Of a stretch of DNA of 64,000 bases, positions 57,019-64,000 are shown one piece after another. Under the pieces are notes generated by a model that was not told the DNA's origin, did no database searches, and worked only from the letters and a program-made list of their open reading frames with translations. The position numbers and the translations under genes were made by a program. Numbering within the stretch: the first letter of the stretch is position 1; each line of letters begins with the position of its first letter. The stretch is from Rhizobacter sp. AJA081-3 (lineage in GTDB: Bacteria; Pseudomonadota; Gammaproteobacteria; Burkholderiales; Burkholderiaceae_C). The DNA lies in NCBI RefSeq assembly GCF_017795745.1, contig NZ_CP059067.1, positions 2,108,001-2,172,000 on the forward strand, written 5' to 3'.

Positions 57019-58137
57019 TCAGAAAAGCGCGGCCTGCGCGGGCGGCGTCGCGTCGTGCGGCGCGCGGAACAGCGTCAGGTCCAGCGGCTCACGTTCGCGG
57101 TTCAGGCCCAGCCGCGCGCACGCCTTCTCGAAACGCTGGCGCAGCAGCTTCGCCCACACGCCCTCGCCCGTCATGCGCGTGCCGAAGCGCGCGTCGTAGT
57201 CGCGGCCGCCGCGCATCTCGCGCACGCGCGCCATGACGCGCTCGGCTCGCTGGGGGAAGTGCGTGCCCAGCCAGTCCTGGAAGATCGGGTTCACCTCCCA
57301 GGGCAGGCGCAGCACGATCGAGAACGCCGAACGGGCTCCCGCCTGGGCAGCGGCTTCGAGGATGCGCTCGAGTTCGGGCTCGTTGATGAAGGGGATGACC
57401 GGCGACACGCTCACCCCGACCGGCACACCGGCGCTCGCCAGCGCCGCGATGGTCTTCAGCCGCCGCTGTGGCGACGCCGCGCGCGGCTCGAGGATGCGCG
57501 CGAGCGACGCATCGAGCGTCGTGACCGACACGTACACGGCGGCCAGCCGCTGCGCGGCCATCGGTGCGATCAGGTCAAGATCACGTTCGACGCCGGCCGA
57601 TTTGGTGACCAGCGAAAAGGGGTGGCGCCATTCGCTGAGCACCTCGATCACCGAGCGCGTGATGCCCAGCCTGCGTTCAGCGGGCTGGTAGGCGTCGGTG
57701 GCCGAGCCGATGTTGAGCATCAGCGGTTCGTAGCCGCGGTGGGCGAGCGCCTCGCGCAGGCGCTGAGCAGCGTTCACCTTGGCGATGATGCGCGACTCGA
57801 AGTCGATGCCCGGCGACAGGTTGAGGTAGCTGTGCGTGGGCCGTGCGAAGCAGTAGACGCAGCCGTGTTCGCAACCCCGATACGGGTTGATCGACAGATC
57901 GAAGGAGATGTCGGGCGAATCGTTGCTGGTGAGGATCGACTTGACGCGCTCTTCGATGATCCGCGTCTGCGGCGCCAGTACTTGCTCGGTGGCTTGCTGA
58001 TCCAGCGTGCCCCAGCCGTCGTCCCACGGTTCGGCGTGCTGCGAACTGAAGCGGTGCTCCAGCGCCCAGGTGGTGCCGCGGCCCTTCACGGCCTGGGATT
58101 CGGCGGGAACGATGGCGATTCGGCGGGCATGTCGCAT
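57019..58137 (-). CDS. PA0069 family radical SAM protein
   Basis: This 372-residue protein has the radical SAM cluster motif Cys89-xxx-Cys93-xx-Cys96 ('YRGCEHGCVYCFARP') and the spore-photoproduct-lyase-like 'LSINPYRGCEHG'. The PA0069 family is related to SPL-type enzymes. A perfect LexA-type palindrome covers its start codon, so SOS induction is very likely, which fits a DNA-repair role. The ATG at 58137 lies where transcription should begin (leaderless); an upstream TTG-type start at 58173 would place the operator inside the gene. Confidence 0.88.
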   Translation of the reverse strand: MRHARRIAIVPAESQAVKGRGTTWALEHRFSSQHAEPWDDGWGTLDQQATEQVLAPQTRIIEERVKSILTSNDSPDISFDLSINPYRGCEHGCVYCFARPTHSYLNLSPGIDFESRIIAKVNAAQRLREALAHRGYEPLMLNIGSATDAYQPAERRLGITRSVIEVLSEWRHPFSLVTKSAGVERDLDLIAPMAAQRLAAVYVSVTTLDASLARILEPRAASPQRRLKTIAALASAGVPVGVSVSPVIPFINEPELERILEAAAQAGARSAFSIVLRLPWEVNPIFQDWLGTHFPQRAERVMARVREMRGGRDYDARFGTRMTGEGVWAKLLRQRFEKACARLGLNREREPLDLTLFRAPHDATPPAQAALF

Positions 58138-58159
58138 ACTGTGAATATATACAGTATGC
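58134..58159. promoter_or_regulatory. LexA (SOS) box and promoter of the radical SAM gene
   Basis: Core TACTGTGAATATATACAGTA (58137-58156) matches CTGT-N8-ACAG exactly, and the flanks extend the perfect arms to 9 bases. On the minus strand TTGGCA (58173-58168) and TATATT (58149-58144) form a promoter with an 18-base spacer. Its start would fall at the ATG. Confidence 0.88.
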
Positions 58160-58173
58160 GCCTCACGTGCCAA

Positions 58174-59601
58174 TCAGTAGTCGTCGCCCCCGTTGCCCAT
58201 GCCCGGCGCCAGGTTGTCGAACTTGGTCAGCGGCTTCAGGAAGGTCAGCTTCACCGTGCCCGTCGGGCCATTGCGCTGCTTGCCGATGATGATCTCGGCG
58301 ATGCCCGGCTCCTTGCAGGCTTCCTTGGTGTAGTACTCGTCGCGGTAGATGAACATGATCACGTCCGCGTCCTGCTCGATGGCGCCTGACTCGCGCAGGT
58401 CGCTCATCATCGGCCGCTTGTCGGTGCGCGTCTCGACGCTGCGGTTGAGCTGCGACAGCGCGATCACCGGGCACTTCAGCTCCTTGGCGAGCGACTTCAG
58501 GCCGCGCGAGATCTCGCCGATCACGGTGGCGCGGTTCTCGTCGCTGCTGCCGCCGCTGCCGCTCATCAGCTGCAGGTAGTCGACGACGATCAGGCCGAGC
58601 TGCCCGCACTGCCGCGCCTGGCGCCTGGCACGCGCGCGCACTTCGCTGGGCGTGAGGGCCGGGCTCTCGTCGATGTACATGCTGACCTTGCCGAGCTTCT
58701 CGACGGCCTCGGACAGGCGGCCCCATTCGTCGTCGCGCAGCCGGCCGGTGCGCAGGTTGCTCTGGTCGATGCGGCCGAGCGAGCCGACCATGCGCAGTGC
58801 GAGCTGGGCGGCGCCCATTTCCATCGAGAAGACCACCACCGGCAGGCCTTCGTTGACGGCCACGTACTCACCGATGTTCAGCGCGAAGGCCGTCTTGCCC
58901 ATCGAGGGCCGCGCCGCCAGGATGATCAGGTCGCCCGGCTGCAGGCCGGCGGTCATCTTGTCGAGGTCGAAGAAGCCGGTGCGCACGCCGGTCACGTCCT
59001 CGGCGCCGTTCTCGTGCAGTTCGTTGACGCGGTCGATCAGCTGCACGACCAGCTGGTCCATGCTCTGGAAGCCCTGCTTCGAGCGCGAGCCTTCCTCGCC
59101 AATGCGGAAGATCTTGCCCTCGGCTTCGTCGAGGATCTCCGAGACCTGCCGGCCCTGAGGGTTGAAGGCCGCGGTGGCGATCTCGTCCGACGTGGCGACC
59201 AGCTTGCGCAGCACCGCGCGCTCGCGAACGATCTCGGCGTAACGGCGCAGGTTGGCGGCGCTGGGCACGCTCTGCGCCAATGCGTTCAGGTAGACCAGGC
59301 CGCCGCATTCCTCGGCCTTGCCGTGGCTCTGCAACTGCTCGAACACGGTGATCACGTCGGCCGGCTTGGTCGCGTTGACCAGCGCACCGATGGCGGCATA
59401 GATGTGCCGGTGCTCGAAGCGGTAGAAGTCGCTGTCGGTCAGCAGGTCACCAGCGCGGTCCCAGGCGCTGTTGTCCAGCAGCAGGCCGCCCAGGACGCTT
59501 TGCTCCGCCTCGATCGAATGCGGCGGGATGCGCAGACGCGCCACCTCGTCGTCGCGCGGCGGCGCCGCACTCTGCTCGGAAGACTCGTAGACCTTGGACA
59601 T
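58174..59601 (-). CDS. dnaB: Replicative DNA helicase DnaB
   Basis: This 475-residue hexameric helicase unwinds DNA at the fork and binds DnaG primase. Residues 1-130 are the N-terminal collar ('PHSIEAEQSVLGGLLLDNSA'). The RecA-like motor has Walker A 'ARPSMGKTAFALNIG', Walker B 'LGLIVVDYLQLMSG' and 'ALSQLNRSVETRTDKRPMMS'. The ATG at 59601 gives normal length. An extension upstream ('CPQPCPQDCPQKR') is a tandem DNA repeat and is rejected. It is separated from rplI by a terminator. Confidence 0.95.
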   Translation of the reverse strand: MSKVYESSEQSAAPPRDDEVARLRIPPHSIEAEQSVLGGLLLDNSAWDRAGDLLTDSDFYRFEHRHIYAAIGALVNATKPADVITVFEQLQSHGKAEECGGLVYLNALAQSVPSAANLRRYAEIVRERAVLRKLVATSDEIATAAFNPQGRQVSEILDEAEGKIFRIGEEGSRSKQGFQSMDQLVVQLIDRVNELHENGAEDVTGVRTGFFDLDKMTAGLQPGDLIILAARPSMGKTAFALNIGEYVAVNEGLPVVVFSMEMGAAQLALRMVGSLGRIDQSNLRTGRLRDDEWGRLSEAVEKLGKVSMYIDESPALTPSEVRARARRQARQCGQLGLIVVDYLQLMSGSGGSSDENRATVIGEISRGLKSLAKELKCPVIALSQLNRSVETRTDKRPMMSDLRESGAIEQDADVIMFIYRDEYYTKEACKEPGIAEIIIGKQRNGPTGTVKLTFLKPLTKFDNLAPGMGNGGDDY

Positions 59602-59610
59602 GGTTCGCTT

Positions 59611-59646
59611 CTGTGGGCAATCTTGTGGGCAAGGCTGTGGACAGCC
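59611..59646. repeat. Three 12-base direct repeats (DnaA-box-like) before dnaB
   Basis: CTGTGGGCAATC, TTGTGGGCAAGG, CTGTGGACAGCC follow each other without a gap, ten bases before the dnaB start. Each contains a degenerate DnaA-box complement (TGTGGATAA-like; TGTGGGCAA twice and TGTGGACAG). They may form a regulatory cluster. Confidence 0.55.
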
Positions 59647-59692
59647 GGTGACCAAGCGGGGGAAACAGCTTGAAAACCCGGCGGCCAATGAG

Positions 59693-59714
59693 AAAGGGCC
59701 GGCAATGCCGGCCC
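59693..59714 (-). terminator. Terminator of the rpsF-priB-rpsR-rplI operon
   Basis: On the minus strand GGGCCGGC, ATT, GCCGGCCC, TTTCT: an 8-bp perfect stem with a short T-rich tail, 22 bases after the rplI stop. Confidence 0.8.
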
Positions 59715-59736
59715 CGTCGTGGTCGCGTCGAGAACC

Positions 59737-60189
59737 TTAATCGGTTTCGCCGATCACCACAACCTTGACTTCCACCAGCACATCGGTGTGCGGGACCACC
59801 GAGACGGTGTGCTCGCCGACGGTCTTCAGCGGACCGTTGGGCATGCGCACCTGCGCCTTGGCGATCTTGAAGTCGATGCGGGTCAGCGCGTCGGCGATGT
59901 CGGCGTTGGTCACCGAACCGAACAGACGACCGTCCACACCCGCCTTCTGGGTGATGTGCACGGTGCGGCCGTTCATCTTCTCGCCCAGCGCTTGCGCGGT
60001 GGCGAGCTTGTCGGCGGCGGCTTTCTCGAGCTCGGCACGCTTGGCCTCGAACTCCTTGATCGCGGCGTCCGTGGCGCGGCGGGCGGCACGGGTCGGGATC
60101 AGGAAGTTGCGGGCGTAGCCGTCCTTGACCTTGACGACGTCGCCGAGGTTGCCGAGGTTGATCACCTTTTCGAGCAGGATCACTTGCAT
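59737..60189 (-). CDS. rplI: 50S ribosomal protein bL9
   Basis: This 150-residue protein begins with '[19 protein letters not shown]' and '[20 protein letters not shown]', the conserved N-terminal rRNA-binding domain, followed by the long connecting helix and the C-terminal domain. It sits at the base of the L1 stalk. AAAGGAGCC precedes the ATG. It is the last gene of the operon, followed by a terminator. Confidence 0.97.
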   Translation of the reverse strand: MQVILLEKVINLGNLGDVVKVKDGYARNFLIPTRAARRATDAAIKEFEAKRAELEKAAADKLATAQALGEKMNGRTVHITQKAGVDGRLFGSVTNADIADALTRIDFKIAKAQVRMPNGPLKTVGEHTVSVVPHTDVLVEVKVVVIGETD

Positions 60190-60201
60190 GGCTTGGCTCC
60201 T

Positions 60202-60492
60202 TTAGACCTTGTGCTGGTCGCTGTACGGCAGCAGGGCCAGGAAGCGAGCGCGCTTGATGCAGGTGGTCAGCTGACGCTGGAAGAAGGCGCGCGTGCCGGT
60301 CAGGCGGGCGGGCGTGATCTTGCCGTTTTCGCTGATGAAGTCGCGCAGGGTATCGACATCCTTGTAGTCGATTTCCTTGACGCCGGTGACCGTGAAGCGG
60401 CAGAAGCGCTTGCGGCGGAACAGCAGCGATTGTTGGTTGCGCTTGGGCTTGCGGTCCTTCGAGAACCGACCTTTACCACGTGGCGGGGGCAT
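60202..60492 (-). CDS. rpsR: 30S ribosomal protein bS18
   Basis: This 96-residue protein has '[20 protein letters not shown]' and '[19 protein letters not shown]', the bS18 signature. The basic N-terminal arm ([20 protein letters not shown]) is longer than in E. coli, as usual in beta-proteobacteria. bS18 pairs with bS6 in the small subunit, consistent with the shared operon. GAAAGAGGTG lies before the start. Confidence 0.96.
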   Translation of the reverse strand: MPPPRGKGRFSKDRKPKRNQQSLLFRRKRFCRFTVTGVKEIDYKDVDTLRDFISENGKITPARLTGTRAFFQRQLTTCIKRARFLALLPYSDQHKV

Positions 60493-60531
60493 ATTTCACC
60501 TCTTTCAAATCTATCCGGATACGAACAATGT

Positions 60532-60801
60532 TCAGTCGAGCTCGGTCACATGGAACACGACGCCGCGGCCGTTGCGCTGGGAACCGAGGAAGCCGGCAAA
60601 GCCGTGTTCGCTTCCGAGTTCGAGGGCCGAGACCCGCTGCGTGATCTCCCCGATCGCCCGGGCCCGGATTTCCACCGAGACCTTGCGGGCCTGACCGTCC
60701 TGCGTGACCTGCGATTCGTGCCTGAGGCTCAGATCGAGGGCCGGCAGCCCGGCGGGGGTGTAGCGCAGCGCGCCGCGTTCGACCAGCGTGGCCGACAGCA
60801 T
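60532..60801 (-). CDS. priB: Primosomal replication protein PriB
   Basis: This 89-residue OB-fold protein (from ATG at 60801) binds single-stranded DNA and helps PriA restart stalled forks. 'LSATLVERGALRYTPAGLPA' and 'GFLGSQRNGRGVVFHVTEL' are the family ends. The expected N-terminal 'NRL' lies just upstream in frame as CTG-AAC-AGG-CTG. The CTG at 60813 overlaps the rpsF stop as CTGA and may be the true, non-standard start (93 residues). The place between rpsF and rpsR is classical. Confidence 0.92.
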   Translation of the reverse strand: MLSATLVERGALRYTPAGLPALDLSLRHESQVTQDGQARKVSVEIRARAIGEITQRVSALELGSEHGFAGFLGSQRNGRGVVFHVTELD

Positions 60802-60809
60802 CAGCCTGT

Positions 60810-61172
60810 TCAGGCAGCCGACTCCTGCGGCGCCTTGCGCGACTCTTCCTTCTCGACCATCTTCATCATGACCGACGGCGTGGTCTCGGCCTGGGCCTTC
60901 ACCACCGTCAGGTGGCGCAGCACGGCGTCGTTGAAGCGGAAGCCCGTCTCGATCTCGGCCAGGGTTTCCTTGCTGCACTCGATGTTGATGCACAGGTAGT
61001 GCGCCTTGGCGAGCTTCTGGATCAGGTAGGCCATCTGACGGCGGCCCCAATCCTCCACGCGATGGACCTTGCCGCCACCTGCGGTGACGAGTCCCTTGTA
61101 GCGCTCCAGCATGGCCGGAACCTGTTCGCTTTGATCCGGATGGATCAGCAACACGATTTCATAGTGACGCAT
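60810..61172 (-). CDS. rpsF: 30S ribosomal protein bS6
   Basis: This 120-residue protein starts '[20 protein letters not shown]' and contains '[19 protein letters not shown]' and '[15 protein letters not shown]', all typical of bS6. The C-terminus is acidic and Lys-rich ('[15 protein letters not shown]'). AGAAGGAG before the ATG is a strong ribosome site. First gene of the rpsF-priB-rpsR-rplI operon. Confidence 0.97.
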   Translation of the reverse strand: MRHYEIVLLIHPDQSEQVPAMLERYKGLVTAGGGKVHRVEDWGRRQMAYLIQKLAKAHYLCINIECSKETLAEIETGFRFNDAVLRHLTVVKAQAETTPSVMMKMVEKEESRKAPQESAA

Positions 61173-61274
61173 TGATACTCCTTCTGGTTTCCGTTGCGAC
61201 CGCCCGAATGGCAGTCACACCGTGGAAGCCACCCCGAAGCGTCGAACCCGGGTGTGGCAAGGGGAAAGCCCATG

Positions 61275-61280
61275 AGTATA
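61275..61280 (-). promoter_or_regulatory. Candidate -10 of the rpsF operon
   Basis: On the minus strand TATACT follows GCGGG about 100 bases before the rpsF ATG; no clear -35 is seen. A small hairpin CCCGC-ACATT-GCGGG (61281-61295) lies between it and the nadB stop. The leader 61173-61302 holds no gene. Confidence 0.4.
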
Positions 61281-61302
61281 CCCGCAATGTGCGGGCAGAG
61301 GC

Positions 61303-62943
61303 TCAGCCGCTGAGTCCGTAGACCTTGGGCTTGGCGCCGCTGCGAGCCCGGCGCACCAGCACGGTGGGGAAGCTCACCGGCAGCGTGTTCGGGAAATCGC
61401 GGCTGTAGTGCAGGCCGCGGCTCTCATGGCGCATCAGCGCCGAGCGCACGATCAGCTCGGCGCAGTCGACCAGGTTGCGCAGTTCCAGAAGGTCGCGGTT
61501 GACGCGGAAGTTGGCGTAATAGTCGTCGATCTCGCTCTTCAGCAGCTTGATGCGGTGCAGCGCCCGCTCCAGGCGCTTGGTGGTGCGCACGATGCCCACG
61601 TAGTTCCACATCAGCAGGCGCAGCTCGTCCCAGTTGTGGGCGATGACCACCTGCTCGTCGGCGTTCTCGACCTGGCTCTCGTCCCAGGCCGGCAATGGCG
61701 GATGGGCGGGTTCGGGCCGGCGCAGGATGTCCTCGGCGCAGCTGCGGCCGAGCACGACGCATTCGAGCAGCGAATTGCTGGCAAGCCGGTTGGCGCCATG
61801 CAGGCCGGTGTAGGTGGTCTCGCCCACCGCGTACAGCCCAGGCAGATCGGTGCGGCCGTGCAGGTCGGTCACCACCCCGCCGCAGGTGTAGTGCGCTGCC
61901 GGCACGACGGGAATCGGCTGCCGCGCGATGTCGATGCCCAGCGACAGGCAACGTGTATACACCGTCGGGAAGTGCTCCTTCAGGAACGCTTCGCCCAGGT
62001 GGGTCGCATCGAGCAGCACGTTGTCCAGGCCATGCTTCTTCATCTCGAAGTCGATCGCACGAGCGACGATGTCGCGCGGTGCCAATTCGCCACGCTCGTC
62101 GTGCGCGGGCATGAAGCGCGTCCCGTCGGGCAGCTTGAGCTGCCCGCCCTCGCCCCGCAGCGCCTCGGTGATGAGGAAGCTGCGCTCCTGTGGGTGGTAA
62201 AGGCAGGTCGGGTGGAACTGCACGAACTCCATGTTGCCGACGCGACAGCCGGCGCGCCAGGCCATCGCGATGCCGTCGCCGGTGGAGGTGTCGGGGTTGG
62301 TCGTGTAGCGGTAGACCTTGCCGGCGCCACCGGTGGCCAGCACCACGGCCCGCGCGGGCAGCGTCTCGACGCGCTGGCTGTCGATGTCGAGCACGTAGAT
62401 GCCGTAGCAGTGCGGCTGTTCTTCGCGTTTCAGGTGGCGCGTGGTGATCAGGTCCAGCGCCATCCAGCGCTCGCGCAAGGTGATGTTCGGATGCCGGCGC
62501 ACTTCGTCGAGAAGCACGTCGTGGATCGCCTTGCCGGTGGCGTCGGCCGCATGCGCGATACGCCGCACGGCATGGCCTCCTTCGCGCGTGAGGTGCAAGC
62601 CCAGTGGGCCTGCCGGGTCGGGCGAGAACGGCACGCCACGCTCGACCAGCCACTCGACGGCCTCGGCACTGTTCTGCGCGATGTAGCGGGCCGTGTGCTC
62701 CTCGACCAGGCCGGCGCCTGCTTCCTGCGTGTCGCGCACGTGCGATTCGATGCTGTCGTCGCTGCCGAGCACGCCCACGATGCCGCCCTGTGCCCAGGCG
62801 GTCGCGCCTTCGGTGAGCTCGCGCTTGGCGATCACCACCACGGGCTGATCCTGCGCCAGGTGCAGCGCGACCGTGAGCCCCGCCAGCCCGGCACCGACGA
62901 TGACGACAGGCAAAGCGTCGGAAGCACTCGGTGCTGGGCTCAT
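61303..62943 (-). CDS. nadB: L-aspartate oxidase NadB
   Basis: This 546-residue flavoprotein oxidises aspartate to iminoaspartate, the first step of NAD synthesis. It has the FAD-binding GAGLAGLT near residues 17-24, '[20 protein letters not shown]', '[19 protein letters not shown]' and '[20 protein letters not shown]'. Length matches the family. nadA and nadC are not nearby in the window. The frame is intact. Confidence 0.95.
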   Translation of the reverse strand: MSPAPSASDALPVVIVGAGLAGLTVALHLAQDQPVVVIAKRELTEGATAWAQGGIVGVLGSDDSIESHVRDTQEAGAGLVEEHTARYIAQNSAEAVEWLVERGVPFSPDPAGPLGLHLTREGGHAVRRIAHAADATGKAIHDVLLDEVRRHPNITLRERWMALDLITTRHLKREEQPHCYGIYVLDIDSQRVETLPARAVVLATGGAGKVYRYTTNPDTSTGDGIAMAWRAGCRVGNMEFVQFHPTCLYHPQERSFLITEALRGEGGQLKLPDGTRFMPAHDERGELAPRDIVARAIDFEMKKHGLDNVLLDATHLGEAFLKEHFPTVYTRCLSLGIDIARQPIPVVPAAHYTCGGVVTDLHGRTDLPGLYAVGETTYTGLHGANRLASNSLLECVVLGRSCAEDILRRPEPAHPPLPAWDESQVENADEQVVIAHNWDELRLLMWNYVGIVRTTKRLERALHRIKLLKSEIDDYYANFRVNRDLLELRNLVDCAELIVRSALMRHESRGLHYSRDFPNTLPVSFPTVLVRRARSGAKPKVYGLSG

Positions 62944-63042
62944 GGCATCGTTCGTGAAGTACGCGGCATTCTATCGGTGCCCCTCGAGCACACCCGGAAT
63001 GTGCCGACTGCACAGCCGCGTGAGAACATCCACGCCTGCCCG

Positions 63043-63078
63043 ATGTCATGGCGACATGAGGACACTTACACTGTGTCC
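63043..63078. promoter_or_regulatory. Two inverted repeats in the nadB / 63105 divergent region
   Basis: ATGTC-ATGGC-GACAT (63043-63057) and GGACAC-TTACACT-GTGTCC (63060-63078) are two short perfect dyads side by side in the 161-base gap between nadB (minus) and the next gene (plus). They may be operator sites; no regulator is known from the sequence. Confidence 0.4.
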
Positions 63079-63104
63079 CGCGGTAGTCACCAAGGGACGC
63101 GACC

Positions 63105-64000
63105 ATGAGCAACCAACATCCGCCCGCCGGCGCCGCGCCCGACACGCCCGAGGCCTGGCAGGCCACGCGAGCCCAGACGGCGCTGGCCACTCAGTTCATG
63201 CGGGACCCGGACGCCTACCTGTCCGACGAGAAGAAGGAGATCGGTCGCCAGGTCGGCGCCAACGAACGCGAGTTGTTCGTCTCCTGCGCTCCTCCCGAAG
63301 CGCTCCAGCAGCAGTTCGACCACGTCAACCCGGAATTCATTGCCGTGCACGACGTCGGCACGACCTCGTCGCGGCGCTTGCTCACCGGCATCGCCGCGGC
63401 CAGCAACCGTGCGGTGCAGAAGCTCTTCATCCGGCGGCAGGGCTACGGCACCGCACTGGCCACGCTGGAATTCGTCGAACTGCCCACGTCCGACGGTTCG
63501 AAGCTGATGATGTTCTCTACCGAGGCCGATGCGGACACGTCGTCTCGCCAGGGCCTGGCGCGCACCCTGCTCGCGAACAGCCGGCTCGGCGTCGTGATGG
63601 TCGGGGAACTGCCCAGCCACGCGCTGGAAGCGGCCTTCAAGCCGCTGCGCGACGAGATCCTGGCCGGCACCTGGTCCAACCGGCACCTGCTGGTCTTGCC
63701 GCTGTCCGGCGGCAGCACCGTGGCCACGCTCGCGGCCGAGATGGGCCGCGGCACGGGCGTCGATGTGCGCACGACACCTCAGGTGACGCGCCCCGCCGAC
63801 GCCTGGGGTTTCATCAACGGCACCTGGGCGCGCATCCGCGAGCATCTGCCGCCTTCGCGCGGCACGCCGCCACCCGCACCGCGCGGCGGAAACTTTCCCC
63901 GCGTGGCGGCGGCGCCTGCCGAGCCGGCGAGCCCGGCGCAGGCCCCGTTGGCCATGCGCCCGATGCCGGCCGTGCCGACTTCGCGGGCCCGCGCCCCCGA
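63105..64000 (+). CDS. Hypothetical protein (3' truncated by the window)
   Basis: An open frame starts at ATG 63105 (AAGGGACG upstream as ribosome site) and runs to the window edge without a stop, at least 298 residues. I do not recognise the family. Residues 1-245 look globular and soluble ('ATQFMRDPDAYLSDEKKEIG', 'LLVLPLSGGSTVATLAAEM', 'AWGFINGTWARIREHLPP'). After about residue 250 it becomes Pro/Ala-rich and probably disordered. Codon use agrees with the neighbouring genes. It is divergent from nadB. Confidence 0.75.
   Translation, partial: MSNQHPPAGAAPDTPEAWQATRAQTALATQFMRDPDAYLSDEKKEIGRQVGANERELFVSCAPPEALQQQFDHVNPEFIAVHDVGTTSSRRLLTGIAAASNRAVQKLFIRRQGYGTALATLEFVELPTSDGSKLMMFSTEADADTSSRQGLARTLLANSRLGVVMVGELPSHALEAAFKPLRDEILAGTWSNRHLLVLPLSGGSTVATLAAEMGRGTGVDVRTTPQVTRPADAWGFINGTWARIREHLPPSRGTPPPAPRGGNFPRVAAAPAEPASPAQAPLAMRPMPAVPTSRARAP

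Noticed and set aside
59602-59688. N-terminal extension of DnaB (CPQPCPQDCPQKR)
   Set aside because: Encoded by a non-coding tandem DNA repeat; DnaB family starts at the ATG at 59601.

Overview
The window is high-GC, densely coded DNA of Burkholderiales type, most like the Rubrivivax/Leptothrix/Methylibium group. This placement rests on gene content: RpoD with a long Lys/Ala-rich N-terminus, an H-NS of the short beta-proteobacterial kind, Bug-type tripartite tricarboxylate transport, PriB inside the rpsF operon, and generally conserved neighbourhoods. It is an inference, not a phylogeny. No insertion sequence, prophage, integrase or CRISPR array was seen. The window holds about 58 protein genes and two tRNA genes.

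Region by region. 1-7177: the end of a Crp/Fnr regulator, an aminoglycoside-phosphotransferase-like protein with an acyl-CoA dehydrogenase, an unknown protein, a glutathione transferase, and a DUF2157 / DUF4401-GDYXXLXY membrane pair. 7192-13654: a homoprotocatechuate meta-cleavage operon (hpaR divergent from hpaG1-G2-E-D-F-H plus a class II aldolase), with a perfect HpaR-type operator and a terminator. 13669-20867: an arsenic island with two ArsR repressors, the organoarsenical lyase ArsI, the GAPDH-ArsJ arsenate route, ArsC, an ACR3 arsenite pump, and an ArsA ATPase with a thioredoxin-like domain fused to its front. 20978-29541: tRNA-Arg and tRNA-Pro, small membrane proteins, HrpA, ArgA, YggX, a ferric-iron binding protein behind a possible Fur box, and H-NS.

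29573-42908: a signalling and core block. It contains a MASE1-PAS-GGDEF-EAL protein, dnaG and rpoD, a cyclase-FHA fusion, a giant hybrid histidine kinase that contains a recognisable LOV (blue-light) domain, and ferrochelatase. 42933-48696: tctABC opposite its two-component system tctDE, followed by the Hsp15 gene. 49740-53604: the grpE-dnaK-dnaJ heat-shock cluster with a sigma-32-type promoter. The dnaK reading frame is broken by about six small indels packed into roughly 200 bases, most likely an assembly or base-calling fault. 53655-57009: a receiver-TPR protein and a lipid A phosphoethanolamine transferase. 57019-63104: a radical SAM gene whose start codon lies inside a perfect LexA (SOS) box, dnaB, the rpsF-priB-rpsR-rplI operon, and nadB. 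An unrecognised gene at 63105 runs off the end.

The most unusual points are the thioredoxin-ArsA fusion, the LOV domain with a Gln-to-Leu change in the large kinase, the SOS box on the radical SAM gene, the apparently leaderless arsR, the paired hairpins between dnaK and dnaJ, and the damaged dnaK.
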